Positions 1-10,134 of a DNA stretch of 64,000 nucleotides are shown here, one piece after another (the first letter of the stretch is position 1; every line of letters starts with the position of its first letter). Position numbers and translations under genes: made by a program. Below the pieces are notes generated by a model that saw only the letters and a program-made list of their open reading frames with translations, was not told where the DNA came from and searched no databases. Source of the DNA: Mortierella alpina (taxonomy: Eukaryota; Mortierellomycota; Mortierellomycetes; Mortierellales; Mortierellaceae); NCBI GenBank assembly GCA_029449245.1, contig JANATF010000004.1:1798001-1862000 (forward strand), in the 5' to 3' direction.

Positions 1-717
1 GCGCTAGGCGGCTGTGACTCTAAGATGCACCTACTCTTGGGGGAGACTTACTGCCTTCGTAATGAATATACACATCCGTATCCATGTCTGTCACCCGCTT
101 TCCTAGAACCTCAACCCTATCTGAGACGAGTTGAACATGGTCAGTGTTGAGAGCAAAGGACTTTCGTTCGGCGTGGCTCGTTTCAAGGATCGTTTACAGT
201 GTCCATCAAGGTCATCGCAGGTGGATTGTGAGAAGGTTGCATACATTCCCGCCCGTCCTTTCCAATGATGGCATAGAGGCCTCCAATCTCGATCGCCGCA
301 TCCTTGTCCTTCCTGGTGGTCATTGCAGATCAGATGGAATGTCCAGAGACTGTTTGGCGACGCGAGTGCCTTGGGCGCCCTTGTGTTTCTCAGAAGGCCG
401 TGCTGACAAGCCACTGAAATGCACACGCGCGGGTGTGTGTTGGTGGCAACAAATCATGGTGAAGCATTGAAGAGCGCTCAATGCTTCAAACTGTATGGGT
501 GATTCAATCTCCATCTCCACTATGCGCAGTCAGCAGCCTAGGGGCCCTGCATTGGGGGATCCCACCACGGCCCACGGTCAAGGTCATCTCGTTCACCGAA
601 GCTGGGCGTACTCTTGTGGCTCGTTCTGACGCACCATGCATGGCCCGTATCAAAATTTAATTTTGTGTTTTCGTTCCTTCTTTTCATTTTCCCACGAACT
701 CGTTCACTTTACCCAAG
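1..717. other. Intergenic, upstream of the SET-domain gene
   Basis: No open frame here has a recognisable domain or joins to a neighbour by splicing. The stretch presumably holds the promoter of the SET-domain gene that starts at 718, with a pyrimidine-rich leader at about 670-715. I see no repeats and no RNA gene. Confidence 0.5.
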
Positions 718-1469
718 ATGCCCTCGCAGTACACCAAGGAAGACACCATTGCCGACGCCGCCGCGGCTAAGGCATCCTATAAGCCCACCCACCCAGAGCT
801 TTTCGAGGTCGTCCATGCAGAAGGCTCTTTCAACTCCCAGCTTGTCGCTTGTCGGGACTACAAAAAGGGCCAAGTCATCTGCGACATCCAGGGCACCACT
901 CCGGGGCCAAAGAAGTACACTACCGTCCAGGTCTCGAGGGACCTGCACATCGAGCTCAACTCTGACCGTAAGGTGCAATCATTATCAATTTTTCAGTGCC
1001 TTTGGTGGTCTACGTTGCTTGAGATATGCCATTGACGGATCAGAAACATGGTCTACCTCCATAGTTGTCTACCTCAACCACTCGTGCAACCCGTCTGTCT
1101 CCTTTGACACTGACAAGATGCAGGTCATCGCCCATGTGGATATCAAGAAGGGTAGGAATAATGCTTGATGCAACACCAAATGGGACGCTTGCACTGTTTC
1201 AAGAGGTTGTCAAATGGAGGACTAATATCATTCGGTCCACTCTAACAATCTTTAACAACAAAAACAAAAAAAAAGGTGAACCGTTGACGTTCTTTTATCC
1301 TTCGAGCGAGTGGGAAATGGACCAACCATTCCCATGCTGGTGCGGCGCAGAAAAGTGCTGCAAGAGCATTCAGGGCGCAAAGTTCTTGCCAACGGACGTC
1401 TTGAACCGGTACTTTGTTTGCTCGCATATTCAGCAGCTGCTCAAGGAAAGGGATGCGCAGAAGGCATAG
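718..1469 (+). CDS. Small SET-domain protein (putative lysine methyltransferase)
   Basis: Three exons (718-967, 1065-1151, 1276-1469) encode 176 residues. The start ATG follows a pyrimidine-rich leader. Exon 2 carries the SET core motif YLNHSCNPS, which forms the AdoMet-binding knot in this family; exon 3 carries LTFFYPSSEW, followed by a post-SET-like cysteine cluster CWCGAEKCC. Introns are 97 and 124 bases, and phases are consistent at both junctions. At this length the protein is essentially only a SET domain, like the short fungal SET proteins of unknown substrate. By family it should transfer methyl groups from S-adenosylmethionine to lysine; the substrate cannot be read from sequence. 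The first 3' splice site has an alternative (exon start 1044), but the chosen one gives the better match to the family pattern before NHSC. Confidence 0.85.
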
Positions 1470-2470
1470 GCATATTGATTCCCGGTGAAGAAAGAAGAAT
1501 AAAACAAGTAGTATGCAGTGCCGAACTATTTGTTATGTCGTCCAGTATAGGCAGTGGGGGAGGAGGTGCGTTCGGAGGAATGAGAGGTATAGGGGGCGTG
1601 AGCGGTAAGGGCATGTCAGTAGGCCGTACCCGCAAGGTCCACGCAAGTGAGCACCATCAATGATGTGTTTGGAGAACTTGGCGGGTTTGGGCAACCACAA
1701 CGACCACACCAGTCGTCGCAACAGAAGCCCGCGGCTGGCCAATCGTCAGCCATGGATGGTTGTTGGGTTGGCTGTAAGATGACCCACTGGAACTCGTTGC
1801 GCAAAGTGTTTATGGCAAGGCAATGGAAACAAACAAAAAAAACCTCCCTGTTCCTGAACTGTCTTTCATTCCTCGGGCAGCCAATAGAAGCAACGGACAT
1901 CTTTGTTCCTGAGAATGATTGCGCCATGTTTGTGTGCAGCATCGTTGCAATGTGCGACGCTCTCCTCCAAGATTGGCAGTGGCAAAAAAACACCAACTCT
2001 AAAATACCGAATGAGGGCGTGCCTGATCCTCTGAATCGACATGACCTAAACGTCCGAGATTCAAGATTAGTGTTTGGTCAAGGCCACAAAGTTTTGTCAT
2101 TGACTGCAAGACTTAAAAAAAAACTATGGTCAAAGATCTTGTGGGTGAATTGAGATGCTCCCTCCATTTCAACGGTCTACAGTACCTGGTTTCTACCCAC
2201 CAGATCTCCAATTCTAAGACCCGCAGACACTTGCGCTCGCACTGGCCATGAGAGCTTTTGCCACCCCGCTGCCCATCAAGATTTTGAATAATGCAAGTGG
2301 AAGGCACGCTTCTTCAGGCTTATTTTTTTTTTTACTTTGCTACCTCTCTATCAGACCTATACTCGATACCAACTAGCTTCGAATGACAGACTCTTTGCCA
2401 GCAAAGCTGCCCAGGGTGCACCACGAGGAGGTGGTCTGTCGTCGCACCCCAAAAACGTTTCTTTTTTCAA

Positions 2471-2616
2471 GTGGTTTGCTCCACTGATTTGACGTCCTCC
2501 GCTGACTGTGGTTGACTCCACCTCCTCTTTGCGTTTATAGCGCGAGGTAGAGGCAAACTCGCGGGGCCTTTGCAGGTGTCGCCCATCAGCGATTTTTGCG
2601 AGTGGTTGACTCCACC
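2471..2616. repeat. Three GTGG-TTGACT-CCAC quasi-palindromes
   Basis: The 15-mer gtggttgactccacc occurs at 2508-2522 and 2602-2616, and a variant (gtggtttgctccac) at 2471-2484. Each has inverted GTGG/CCAC arms. The last copy abuts the 37-base array directly. They could be protein-binding sites or parts of a decayed repeat; nothing in the sequence decides this. Confidence 0.5.
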
Positions 2617-2801
2617 CTCCACTATCTTGTCTAGGCGGTAGGGCGCACCCGCCCTCCACTATCTTGTCTTAGCGGTAGGGCACACCCGCTCTCCACTATC
2701 TTGTCTAGGCGGTAGGGCGCACCCGCCATCCACTATCTTGTTTTAGCGGTAGGGCACACCCGCTCTCCACTATCTTGTTGAAGCGGTAGGGCGCACCCGC
2801 T
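2617..2801. repeat. 37-bp minisatellite, five copies
   Basis: Five head-to-tail copies start at 2617, 2654, 2691, 2728 and 2765, exactly 37 bases apart. Each reads ctccactatcttgt, a variable 3-4 bases, then gcggtagggc(g/a)cacccgc. Copies 1 and 3 share one variant (taggcgg, gggcgcac) and copies 2 and 4 another (ttagcgg, gggcacac), so the array has a 74-base higher-order A-B pattern; copy 5 is intermediate. No open frame uses the array convincingly. Confidence 0.9.
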
Positions 2802-3406
2802 GCCTTGCCTATGTGGAAGACGAGAGGGTCAGTGAGGAAAAGAAGAAAAAAAGAAGAGCGAAAGGCGACGGATGGACCCTGATATTTATACCTGTGCGAG
2901 ATAGGGAGACTGTCCTTTTTTTTTTTTTTGGTGTCACGAAAAAAGAATGGGCAACGAAGGGACCTTGCCATGCATTAGTGGGCCAAAAAACATTATGGGA
3001 AAGAGAGAGTGAAGAACAAGATGACGGCTTTCCACCTTGCGGCTTGAGGAGCGTGGCACACTCACGCTGGAGGTGTGACATTCGAGCAAGAAGGTGTCTC
3101 TTCCACTCACCATGCAGCTGCCTTGTCTTCGCGCTGCGTCGTTGTTTCATTTCACCCCCGTACATTCCAGAGAGATGCAGAACTAGTACACTTACTTAAC
3201 ACAGTGTGCGCTACCCTGCGGTGATGATGATGCTGAATGAAGGAGTTCTACCTGAAGTAGCTGTCGGTAGTACAGCAAAACAGAACGCGCTGTGGACTAT
3301 TTCGTGAGTAGATAAATCTTCGGAAAAGAGCCCTTAAGGTGTAGTTCCATTGAGGTCAATGCAGGCGAGGAAATGGTCAATGCTTCTCTTCACACAAACC
3401 ATCAAC

Positions 3407-4884
3407 ATGGACAGCAATCGCAACACCGGTGGCAATGCAAACCCTAAACCTTTCAAGCTGCCATCACGCGCTGAACTCGAGGAGCGCCGGAAACAGCTCG
3501 AGGCTAACAAGCCGATGCTGCATTTCAAGCCGAAGGGAATAGCTGCGCACAGTGTTACTCAGTCAGCAGGAAGCGCCACCAACTCTGCACGGCAGCATTC
3601 TACCCACCAATCCAGCGCAACAGCATCAGCATCAGCATCAGCATCAGCATCAGCATCAGCATCAACAACAACAATATATCCCACCAGTAGTGACACCCAT
3701 AACGCGAGAAAAAGTATCGCAGTGGGTCAAGTGGCGGCCTCCCGGCCAGCCATAGTCCATTCTAACAATGAGCACAAGAAGACACATCAACCTGCTCCCA
3801 ATACCCTTTCAGACGACGACTTTGGATTCGGGGACGACCTTGGAGATATCGACCTTGATGATTCTCTCTTTGACATGGATGAGTCTGCAGGAACATTACC
3901 AAGCGCTTCAAGCAACACGCCGAAACCGACCGCTCCAACGGCTTCATCCGCGTTAACAAGGGACAGCACAGGACAGACGACGGTTGCAGGATCTGGAACT
4001 GGAGATGCAGCAGCTAGCGCTCTGGTGGTGCCACCTCCATTCGTACCAAAATCCAAGAGCACAATTGTAGTCAAGCCTAGCCAGCGCGGGAATCCGCTAC
4101 TGCAGTCCATTAGGAATGTACCGTACGAGTACGGGGAGATCGTCCCAGATTTCCAAGTCGGTCTGACTTCCTGCATCGTGTTTCTCAGGTAAAAAAAAGG
4201 CAGGTGTTGGGGACTATTTGCAGCAAGAGCTTCAGGACTCACAGGCAATGTTGTTGTTCTTTTTTTTTGTACACTCTTTGACAGTATTCGCTACCACCGG
4301 CTACACCCAGAGTACATTTTCAGCCGGATCGCAGCTCTCGGAAAGACATTTGTTCTACGCGTCCTTCTCGTCCTTGTTGACGTGGTAAGACACAAAAAAC
4401 AACAGATAGCGTCTTACATATCAGATCATGTTCAACTGAATGATATCTAAAATTTTCTTCTACCCGCTTTATGGGTGGCACATTGGCTGCATAGGAAACC
4501 CATCAGCAAGCCATTCGAGAATTGACCAGGGTCGCCATGGTGAACGATCTGACGATGGTCTGTGCATGGAGCAACGAAGAAGCGGCGCGGTACATCGAGA
4601 CGTTTAAGGCTTACGAGAACAAGACTCCGGACGCCATCAAAGAGCGCATCGACAACGATTATCTGTCCAAGCTGACAGACTCCCTGACCCAAATTCAGTC
4701 CATCAACAAGACTGATGTCGTCACCCTCTCATCCACATTTGGTTCACTTAAGAATATCATGAATACCTCGGTCGATGAGCTGGGATTGCTGCCAGGCTTC
4801 GGTGAGCGCAAAGTCATGCGTCTGTTGGAGGCATTTGACCAACCATTTGCGATTGATCCAAAGAAGAGGCGACACCGACGTTGA
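3407..4884 (+). CDS. DNA excision repair protein ERCC1/Rad10/Swi10
   Basis: Three exons (3407-4188, 4285-4384, 4495-4884) encode 423 residues. The non-catalytic partner of XPF/Rad1, it makes the structure-specific nuclease that cuts 5' of lesions in nucleotide excision repair and acts in crosslink repair and single-strand annealing. The first ~225 residues are low-complexity, with an Ala-Ser run. The central XPA/DNA-binding nuclease-like domain starts at [20 protein letters not shown] and runs through [23 protein letters not shown] and [15 protein letters not shown]. The C-terminal double helix-hairpin-helix has [17 protein letters not shown] and [18 protein letters not shown], which in this family binds XPF. 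A basic tail (KKRRHRR) could be a nuclear localisation signal. An in-frame ATG at 3359 would add 16 residues; 3407 (accatcaacATGG) has the better context. It converges on the phosphoglycerate mutase gene with about 125 bases between stops. Confidence 0.95.
3620..3671 (+). repeat. Hexanucleotide microsatellite coding for (Ala-Ser)n
   Basis: About seven copies of gcatca followed by acaaca units lie inside exon 1 of the ERCC1 gene. They encode an alternating Ala-Ser run followed by threonines, in the disordered N-terminal region. The repeat stays in frame for any whole-unit change in number. Confidence 0.9.
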
Positions 4885-5009
4885 AGGTGAATTAAAAGAT
4901 AACTGGAAAGGACATGTTGATTGTGCATCGCTCGCTCTAGCGTTTTATTGCAGTTTTTTTTTCTTTGTCTATGAATACCATGTTGGTATTTTCTTTTCTT
5001 TTATACAGT

Positions 5010-7015
5010 TTACGCCTGAACCAAGGTCTGGCCGTTCATCTCTGAGGGAACATCCAGTCCCATAACGCGGAGGATTGTGGGGGCGACGTCGCAAAGGGCA
5101 CCCTTGGTGTCGGTGAACTTGTGGGTCTTGCTGGTCATGACAAAAGGCACGCGGGCGCAAGTGTGAGCAGTGTGAGGAGTCGAGAAGTCGTCCGAGAGCA
5201 TCTTCTCGGCGTTTCCGTGATCAGCTGTGATAAAGAGAATGTATCCGTGCTTGACACAGGCCTCGTAGATGGTTCCGATCGCAGCATCCGTCGCCTCAAC
5301 TCCCTTGATGGCAGCCTCATAAATACCGGTGTGTCCAACCATATCAGGGGGAGCAAAGTTGCACATAATGAAGGGGTACTTGCCAGTGCCAATTTCCTCC
5401 GCGACCTTCTCACCAACAGCAGCAGCAGACATCTCGGGCTGCAAATCGTAGGTGGCCACCTTAGGGGAGGGCACCAGATCACGGTCCTCGCCCTCGAACT
5501 GGGCTTCAGAACCTCCATTGAAGAAGAAGGTGACGTGGGCATACTTCTCAGTCTCGGCAACGTGGCACTGACGGACGTTCTTCTTGGCGAGCCATTCGGC
5601 GAGGACGTTGGTCATGGACTGGGCAGGGAAGGCGACGGGGAAGGGGAAGTCACCCTTGTACTGAGTCATGGTGGTGATGTGGAGGTTCTTGGGGAGTTTG
5701 ACGTCCATGGGGGCAGGAGCAATTCCCAACACAGACGCGATCTCGCGCATGCGGTCGGAGCGGTAGTTGAAGCAGAAGACGGTGTCATTGTCGCCAATCA
5801 ATCCATGTTCGTTGATGATAATGGGCTTCAAGAACTCGTCGGTCACATCCTTCTTATAATTGTCCTCGATGGCCTATGGATAGACGAGGTGAATGTGGAT
5901 CAGTTTTCAAGAATCGATTGACTTTTATAGATGCTGTAGGGCGTCATAGGATGAGACTGCACAGAACACGTACCTGAACGGGATCAGTGGCTTTCTCGCC
6001 CTCGCCGCTGACAAGACCGTCAACCGCGATCTTGATGCGCTCCCAACGCTTATCGCGGTCCATGGCGTAGTATCGGCCAGTGATGGTAGCAATCTTTCCG
6101 TACTTGATCTCCTCCGTCTTCTCGACCAGCTGCTTCATGTATCCAGCGGCCGAGCGGGGGGAGGTGTCACGACCATCGCCAAAGTAGTGGATGTAGACCT
6201 CGGGCACCTGAGCTTCCTTGGCCGCATCCAGCAGCGCAAAGAGGTGGTTAATGTGACTGTGGACACCACCGTCTGAGATCTGAGATCGCAGAGAAAAAAA
6301 AATAATAAGATAAGAAATCGCCCCTTAGACGCCAGAGAACAAGAGAGATAACGACCAAAAGATTGTAGCCAATACATGAAATAGGAGGATACGTTACCAA
6401 ACCCATGAGGTGGAGACGGCCATTGCCAGCCTTGGCGTGCTCGAACGAGGCCTTGATGTTGTCCAATTGGCCGAACTGCTTCTTGGAAGCTGCAAGATCA
6501 ATACGCACAATATCCTATTCAGCAGAAAAAGCGAAGCAGCAAAAGACGAACGAGGGTACCGTGGGGTTAGGAATGGTTGTTGGGGATACAAAGATGAGGG
6601 CAAGGGCCAGATAGATGACCTCATCTCGCGTAACAGAGATTAGACCACGCATTCTCCTCCGCTTCGCTCCACTGCTCCTGTAGCAAAATAGCAAGAGAAG
6701 GTGCATTCTAGTGATGAGCGTTGAAGAGTGCTCCATGGTCGTTGCTGCAATTTTGCTTTTTACCTGGTAGACAACACGACCGGCACCAATGTTCAAATGT
6801 CCGACTTCTGAGTTTCCCATGAGGCCGTCGGGCAAACCGACGTCCAGGCCGTGGGCACCCAAAGTGGTGAATGGGTACTCCTTCTCGAACTTGGTCATGT
6901 ATGGGGTCTGCGCGTTGCGGATGGCATCGCCGCGCGTCTCAGCCTCGGGAGAGATTCCCCAGCCGTCAATGACGACGCAGACGACGGGGTGCTTGACAGT
7001 CGCGTTCTGAGCCAT
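5010..7015 (-). CDS. 2,3-bisphosphoglycerate-independent phosphoglycerate mutase
   Basis: Four exons (7015-6764, 6514-6398, 6279-5974, 5873-5010), all phase 0, encode 512 residues, the usual length for this family. The enzyme interconverts 3- and 2-phosphoglycerate in cytosolic glycolysis and gluconeogenesis, using two metal ions and a phosphoserine intermediate. Motifs seen: VVCVVIDGWG with the metal-binding Asp (about 17); LPDGLMGNSEVGHLNIGAGR with the nucleophile Ser (about 69); SDGGVHSH; HYFGDGRDTSPRSA; TITGRYYAMDRDKRWERI; FNYRSDRMREI; CNFAPPDMVGHTG; and TADHGNAE near the C terminus, which supplies further metal ligands. No key residue is missing. The long open frame on the opposite strand (5121-5921) is a shadow of the last exon. 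Confidence 0.97.
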
Positions 7016-8383
7016 GGTGGGATGAAGTGCGGATGTGGTAATGGGTGAAGGGTGGGAAGAATAAGGGTGAGGAAGGGACGGCACCCAAAAAAGAGTGTCC
7101 GATAAATTGTTTGAGGGGACCGAGGATCCAAGTGCGAAAGCCACCGCATAGCTTGGAGAGTGCCTGGACTCGGTGTTTCAGGGCAAAGTCGGTGCCTCGT
7201 TGCCCTTCCCACCTTCTTTCTCTGGCAATCCGGGACACCAATCTCCATTGATAGAGGCTCTCTAGGAGTGCTCATGCACCCACGATATTACGAGAGTGCA
7301 ACCGGTGCGTTTGTCAGACCGTCAGCCAATACGATTAGGCATTGCATTCCTACAAGGGCGGCCTCTTGAATACATCCTTCGTACCTGGCTGTCTTTGCGG
7401 CGAATATACCCTTTTAAATGAGTAAAGCCGAGGTATCAAGCAAGATTGGGCAACTATCAAGGACTCGTTGTGGTTCCCTGAGCTGCGAACAATTGTAAAC
7501 ATAAAGCTTGAGACCTGAAGGATGCCGAGAAGATAAAGGGGGCGTGGCGCAAATGGTGGTCAGAAATGGCCCAAAGATTCGAGGCTATGAATTCTACTAG
7601 AGCCGTCATCAAGGCCAATTTGAAAGGGTTTGTGTTTGTTCCTTTTACACAACTTCAGGGCCACTCTATTGAAGTCGGCTGCACTCAAGATCACAAATTT
7701 GATAGTTGCCAAAAGGTCGGCACAAGTCCAAAAAATCATTCAGCTTTGAACGCAACTAGCCTGCTCTACTGTCACGCTGCAGATACATATGCATCATGGA
7801 CACCACAACTCGTGAGTCTTAATACTGCGTGGTCCAAGGCTTTATTACAATTCGGCTTCTAAACGCCAACTACACATATGACCCTCCTGTACTTGGCTGC
7901 ACCTGTCACATTCACAGTCAAAACCAATCCCTGCCTCAAGGATAGATCGGAGAGATCACCACTGCTACGAGAGTGCTCCCCAACACTCATTGCGTCCCCG
8001 GGCGCGTATGGCTCACAGCAGTGATCACTTTCGATTTTCTCCCAGTCGACTATGGGTTCGCTTCAACTGATCCAGATCTAAGTGCGCATAGTGTCCGTCG
8101 ACACGCCATCGATCCTCCTCGCGTCGCTTGCCCTTCCTTGTCCTAGCCGAGCGCGAATCCGATCCTGCTCCGTATTTGGCCGAACCATAGAAGGGCGTCC
8201 TGATGCCTTTTTCCATATATTGCTGAAGGCATATGGTGAGGCCTGGCCGGCCGCTGTGGGTGCTGGCTAGAGAGGTTAGGGAGAGTAAAAGAGAGGGAAA
8301 AATTAGCTGCCCCCAAACCGCTGGTTTCCCCCACAAGAGCACCGTGCAAGACCCCAGAGACAGGCTGAGCCGGCCTTCACACT

Positions 8384-8649
8384 TAGCGTTTCGAACCGGC
8401 GACAAATCTCGCGCCGGGCGCGCCGAGTGCTGAAAATGGTCGTCGCTGGCGCGCCACTCGGCGACCATAAATAGCTACTTCTCACTGAAGATACCCCTCC
8501 GATGATGCCCTAGACTGGCAAGACTGCTAGGCCTATACCTCCTCCCCTCCGTAAAAAAAGTCGCCGACGGCGACCTAAATCTCGTCGGCGGCGCGCCGGG
8601 CTCACAAGAAATGGGTTCGCCGGGCGCCGGACGCCGGTTCGAATCGCTA
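8384..8649. repeat. Inverted pair of tRNA-like (box B) segments, SINE-like
   Basis: The 18-mer cgccggttcgaatcgcta on the plus strand (8632-8649) matches, at 17 of 18 bases, the reverse complement of 8384-8401. Both contain GGTTCGAA, the core of the T-arm/box B of tRNA genes. On the minus strand a box A-like gtcgccgagtgg lies about 65 bases upstream (around 8450-8464), a spacing seen in tRNA-Ser/Leu. The acceptor stem does not close, so neither is a functional tRNA. A GTCGCC-gac-GGCGAC hairpin lies at 8560-8574. This may be a pair of tRNA-derived SINE remnants. Confidence 0.35.
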
Positions 8650-8867
8650 TTCACACCTCTGGAAGATGGTAGTCACCGACGCACTGCTCCCATGAGTCCG
8701 GCTCTCTTTATTACCAGGTTTTCCTTGGGTACGCGTGCAAGTGGCTGCCACAAACCCGCCCGCCAATGCCCAAGGAGTCATGACTCTTGCCGACAGACCT
8801 AAAAGAGAGAACGAACACCCAAAGAAAAAAACCGCGCACCCTCCAACCCACATCCTGTAGTCTTCTT

Positions 8868-9000
8868 CCTGATATCCATGTCCTGTTCCTGCCACCCACA
8901 CTGCACTGCTTAATAAAATAAAAGAATAATAGGTTAGTAGTACTTGCTCCTGATGTCCAAGTCCTGATGTCCAGTTCCTGATGTCTACATCTTGTTGTCC
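8868..9000. repeat. Decayed tandem repeat, tcctgatgtcca(a)gt
   Basis: Units such as tcctgatatccatg, tcctgttcctgcc, tcctgatgtccaag, tcctgatgtccag and tcctgatgtctac recur at 13-18 base spacing, interrupted by an A/T-rich insert near 8915-8940. No coding role is evident. Confidence 0.6.
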
Positions 9001-9344
9001 TGCCACCGCACCCCACCCAAAGAAAAAAAAGACCTACCTGTTGTCATGACTCCAAGAACTCCCGTGGGCAGTTCACCGCGAACACGTACTCTTCAAGGCC
9101 TAGGTGGAGACGGATATCACACAAGACAGCCGGCGGGCTCCATCCCCTCAGTGTGCTCAGGACCTTATTTCAACCCACCCTCTCCCCAGGCCCATACACA
9201 GTGCCACTCGTGGGCCAGCGGTCTCACCAAGTGGTAAAGTATCAAGGGGACAGCTTACCTTTTGAGCCCCTCTCTCGTCCTCTCCCGGCCCCTCTCGCTC
9301 TTGGCCAGCACCCGAGCGTTTGGGCGCGGCCGGCCGAGAAGGCC

Positions 9345-9413
9345 TGGTAGCCTTGGTGGCCCGGTAGCCTTGGTGGCCTTGGTGGCCTTGGTAGCCTTGG
9401 TGGCCTTGTCGCT
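9345..9413. repeat. ggtggcctt nonanucleotide repeat
   Basis: About seven imperfect copies of the 9-mer (ggtggcctt or ggtagcctt). Read on the minus strand in one frame they give a collagen-like Gly-x-Gln run, but the frame lacks a signal peptide and clean splice partners, so I list it only as a repeat. Confidence 0.75.
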
Positions 9414-10134
9414 GCGGCACCCTATCACGTCATGGAGCAAAGGTGAAAAAAAAGAAAGAATGCAAAACGCGTGAGCTGAGAACCGTTTATGCTGAGGCAT
9501 GAATGTTGAAAAAAAAGTAAACAAACATTACCTTGCCCCTTTGCTGGTGCCGCGCGTGGTGGCCTCGTTGGCCAGCTTGCCTCTCGGAAGAGGGACCCCT
9601 ATTGAGGCGCGGAGACGGCCCCGAGCAAGTGCCCTACTGGGGTGGAGGCGGTGTCTCTATACGAGAGAGTAAACAAATGAGAAAAATAAAATAAAAGACG
9701 CGTCAAAAAAGTACTGCTTGGGTGAACGGCTACTGCAACATCGCACTCCTCACAGACACGAAGGAGCAGTGGCCTGCTTGCTGTCGGCCCCTTGTCAACA
9801 AACAGACAGGCTGGTGACGGCTCAAGGCACACATGCCCATGACTTTGCGAGTCCAGGCGAGACGCGTGAGCCATGAGAAACGATGAAAATAAACACTTAC
9901 CAATTGGACGGCATTGTGCCCGCGGTTCTTGCACTTGAAAGTGTACAATTAGCAGCACCGAGCTAAAGCCTCGAGAGCAAGGCCATATGCGTGGCCGTTA
10001 GACTTGGCTGCATATGAGCGGCATGAGAAATAGAGAACTGTAGGTCTGATTCAAAGCCACATATCGAGACCAACGCGAAAAAAACGACGACGAAAATATA
10101 AAGCTTAGAGTAACAATAGTTATACACAGGAGCT

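Larger units (their letters stand above)
1470..3358. other. Intergenic region with tandem repeat
   Basis: Between the SET gene and ERCC1. A glycine-rich open frame starting at ATG 1534 (about 42 codons) and a different-frame continuation from 1647 look mildly protein-like but do not join by any plausible intron, so no gene is called. The right half holds a 37-base tandem repeat (2617-2801) and three GTGG...CCAC elements, listed separately. Confidence 0.4.
7016..10134. other. Long gene-poor interval with several repeats
   Basis: The right-to-left promoter of the phosphoglycerate mutase gene must lie at its left end. No open frame in the remaining ~3 kb shows a domain, signal peptide or credible splicing. 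It holds GC-rich hairpins and a tRNA-like inverted pair (8384-8649), a decayed tcctgatgtcca repeat (8868-9000) and a ggtggcctt repeat (9345-9413), which suggest decayed mobile DNA. Confidence 0.5.

Noticed and set aside
1534-2153. Glycine-rich frame and its continuation as a gene
   Set aside because: The two parts are in different frames, no intron of plausible size joins them and the second half has no protein-like pattern.
5121-5921. 266-codon plus-strand frame in the phosphoglycerate mutase gene
   Set aside because: Antisense of its last exon and intron; no domain.
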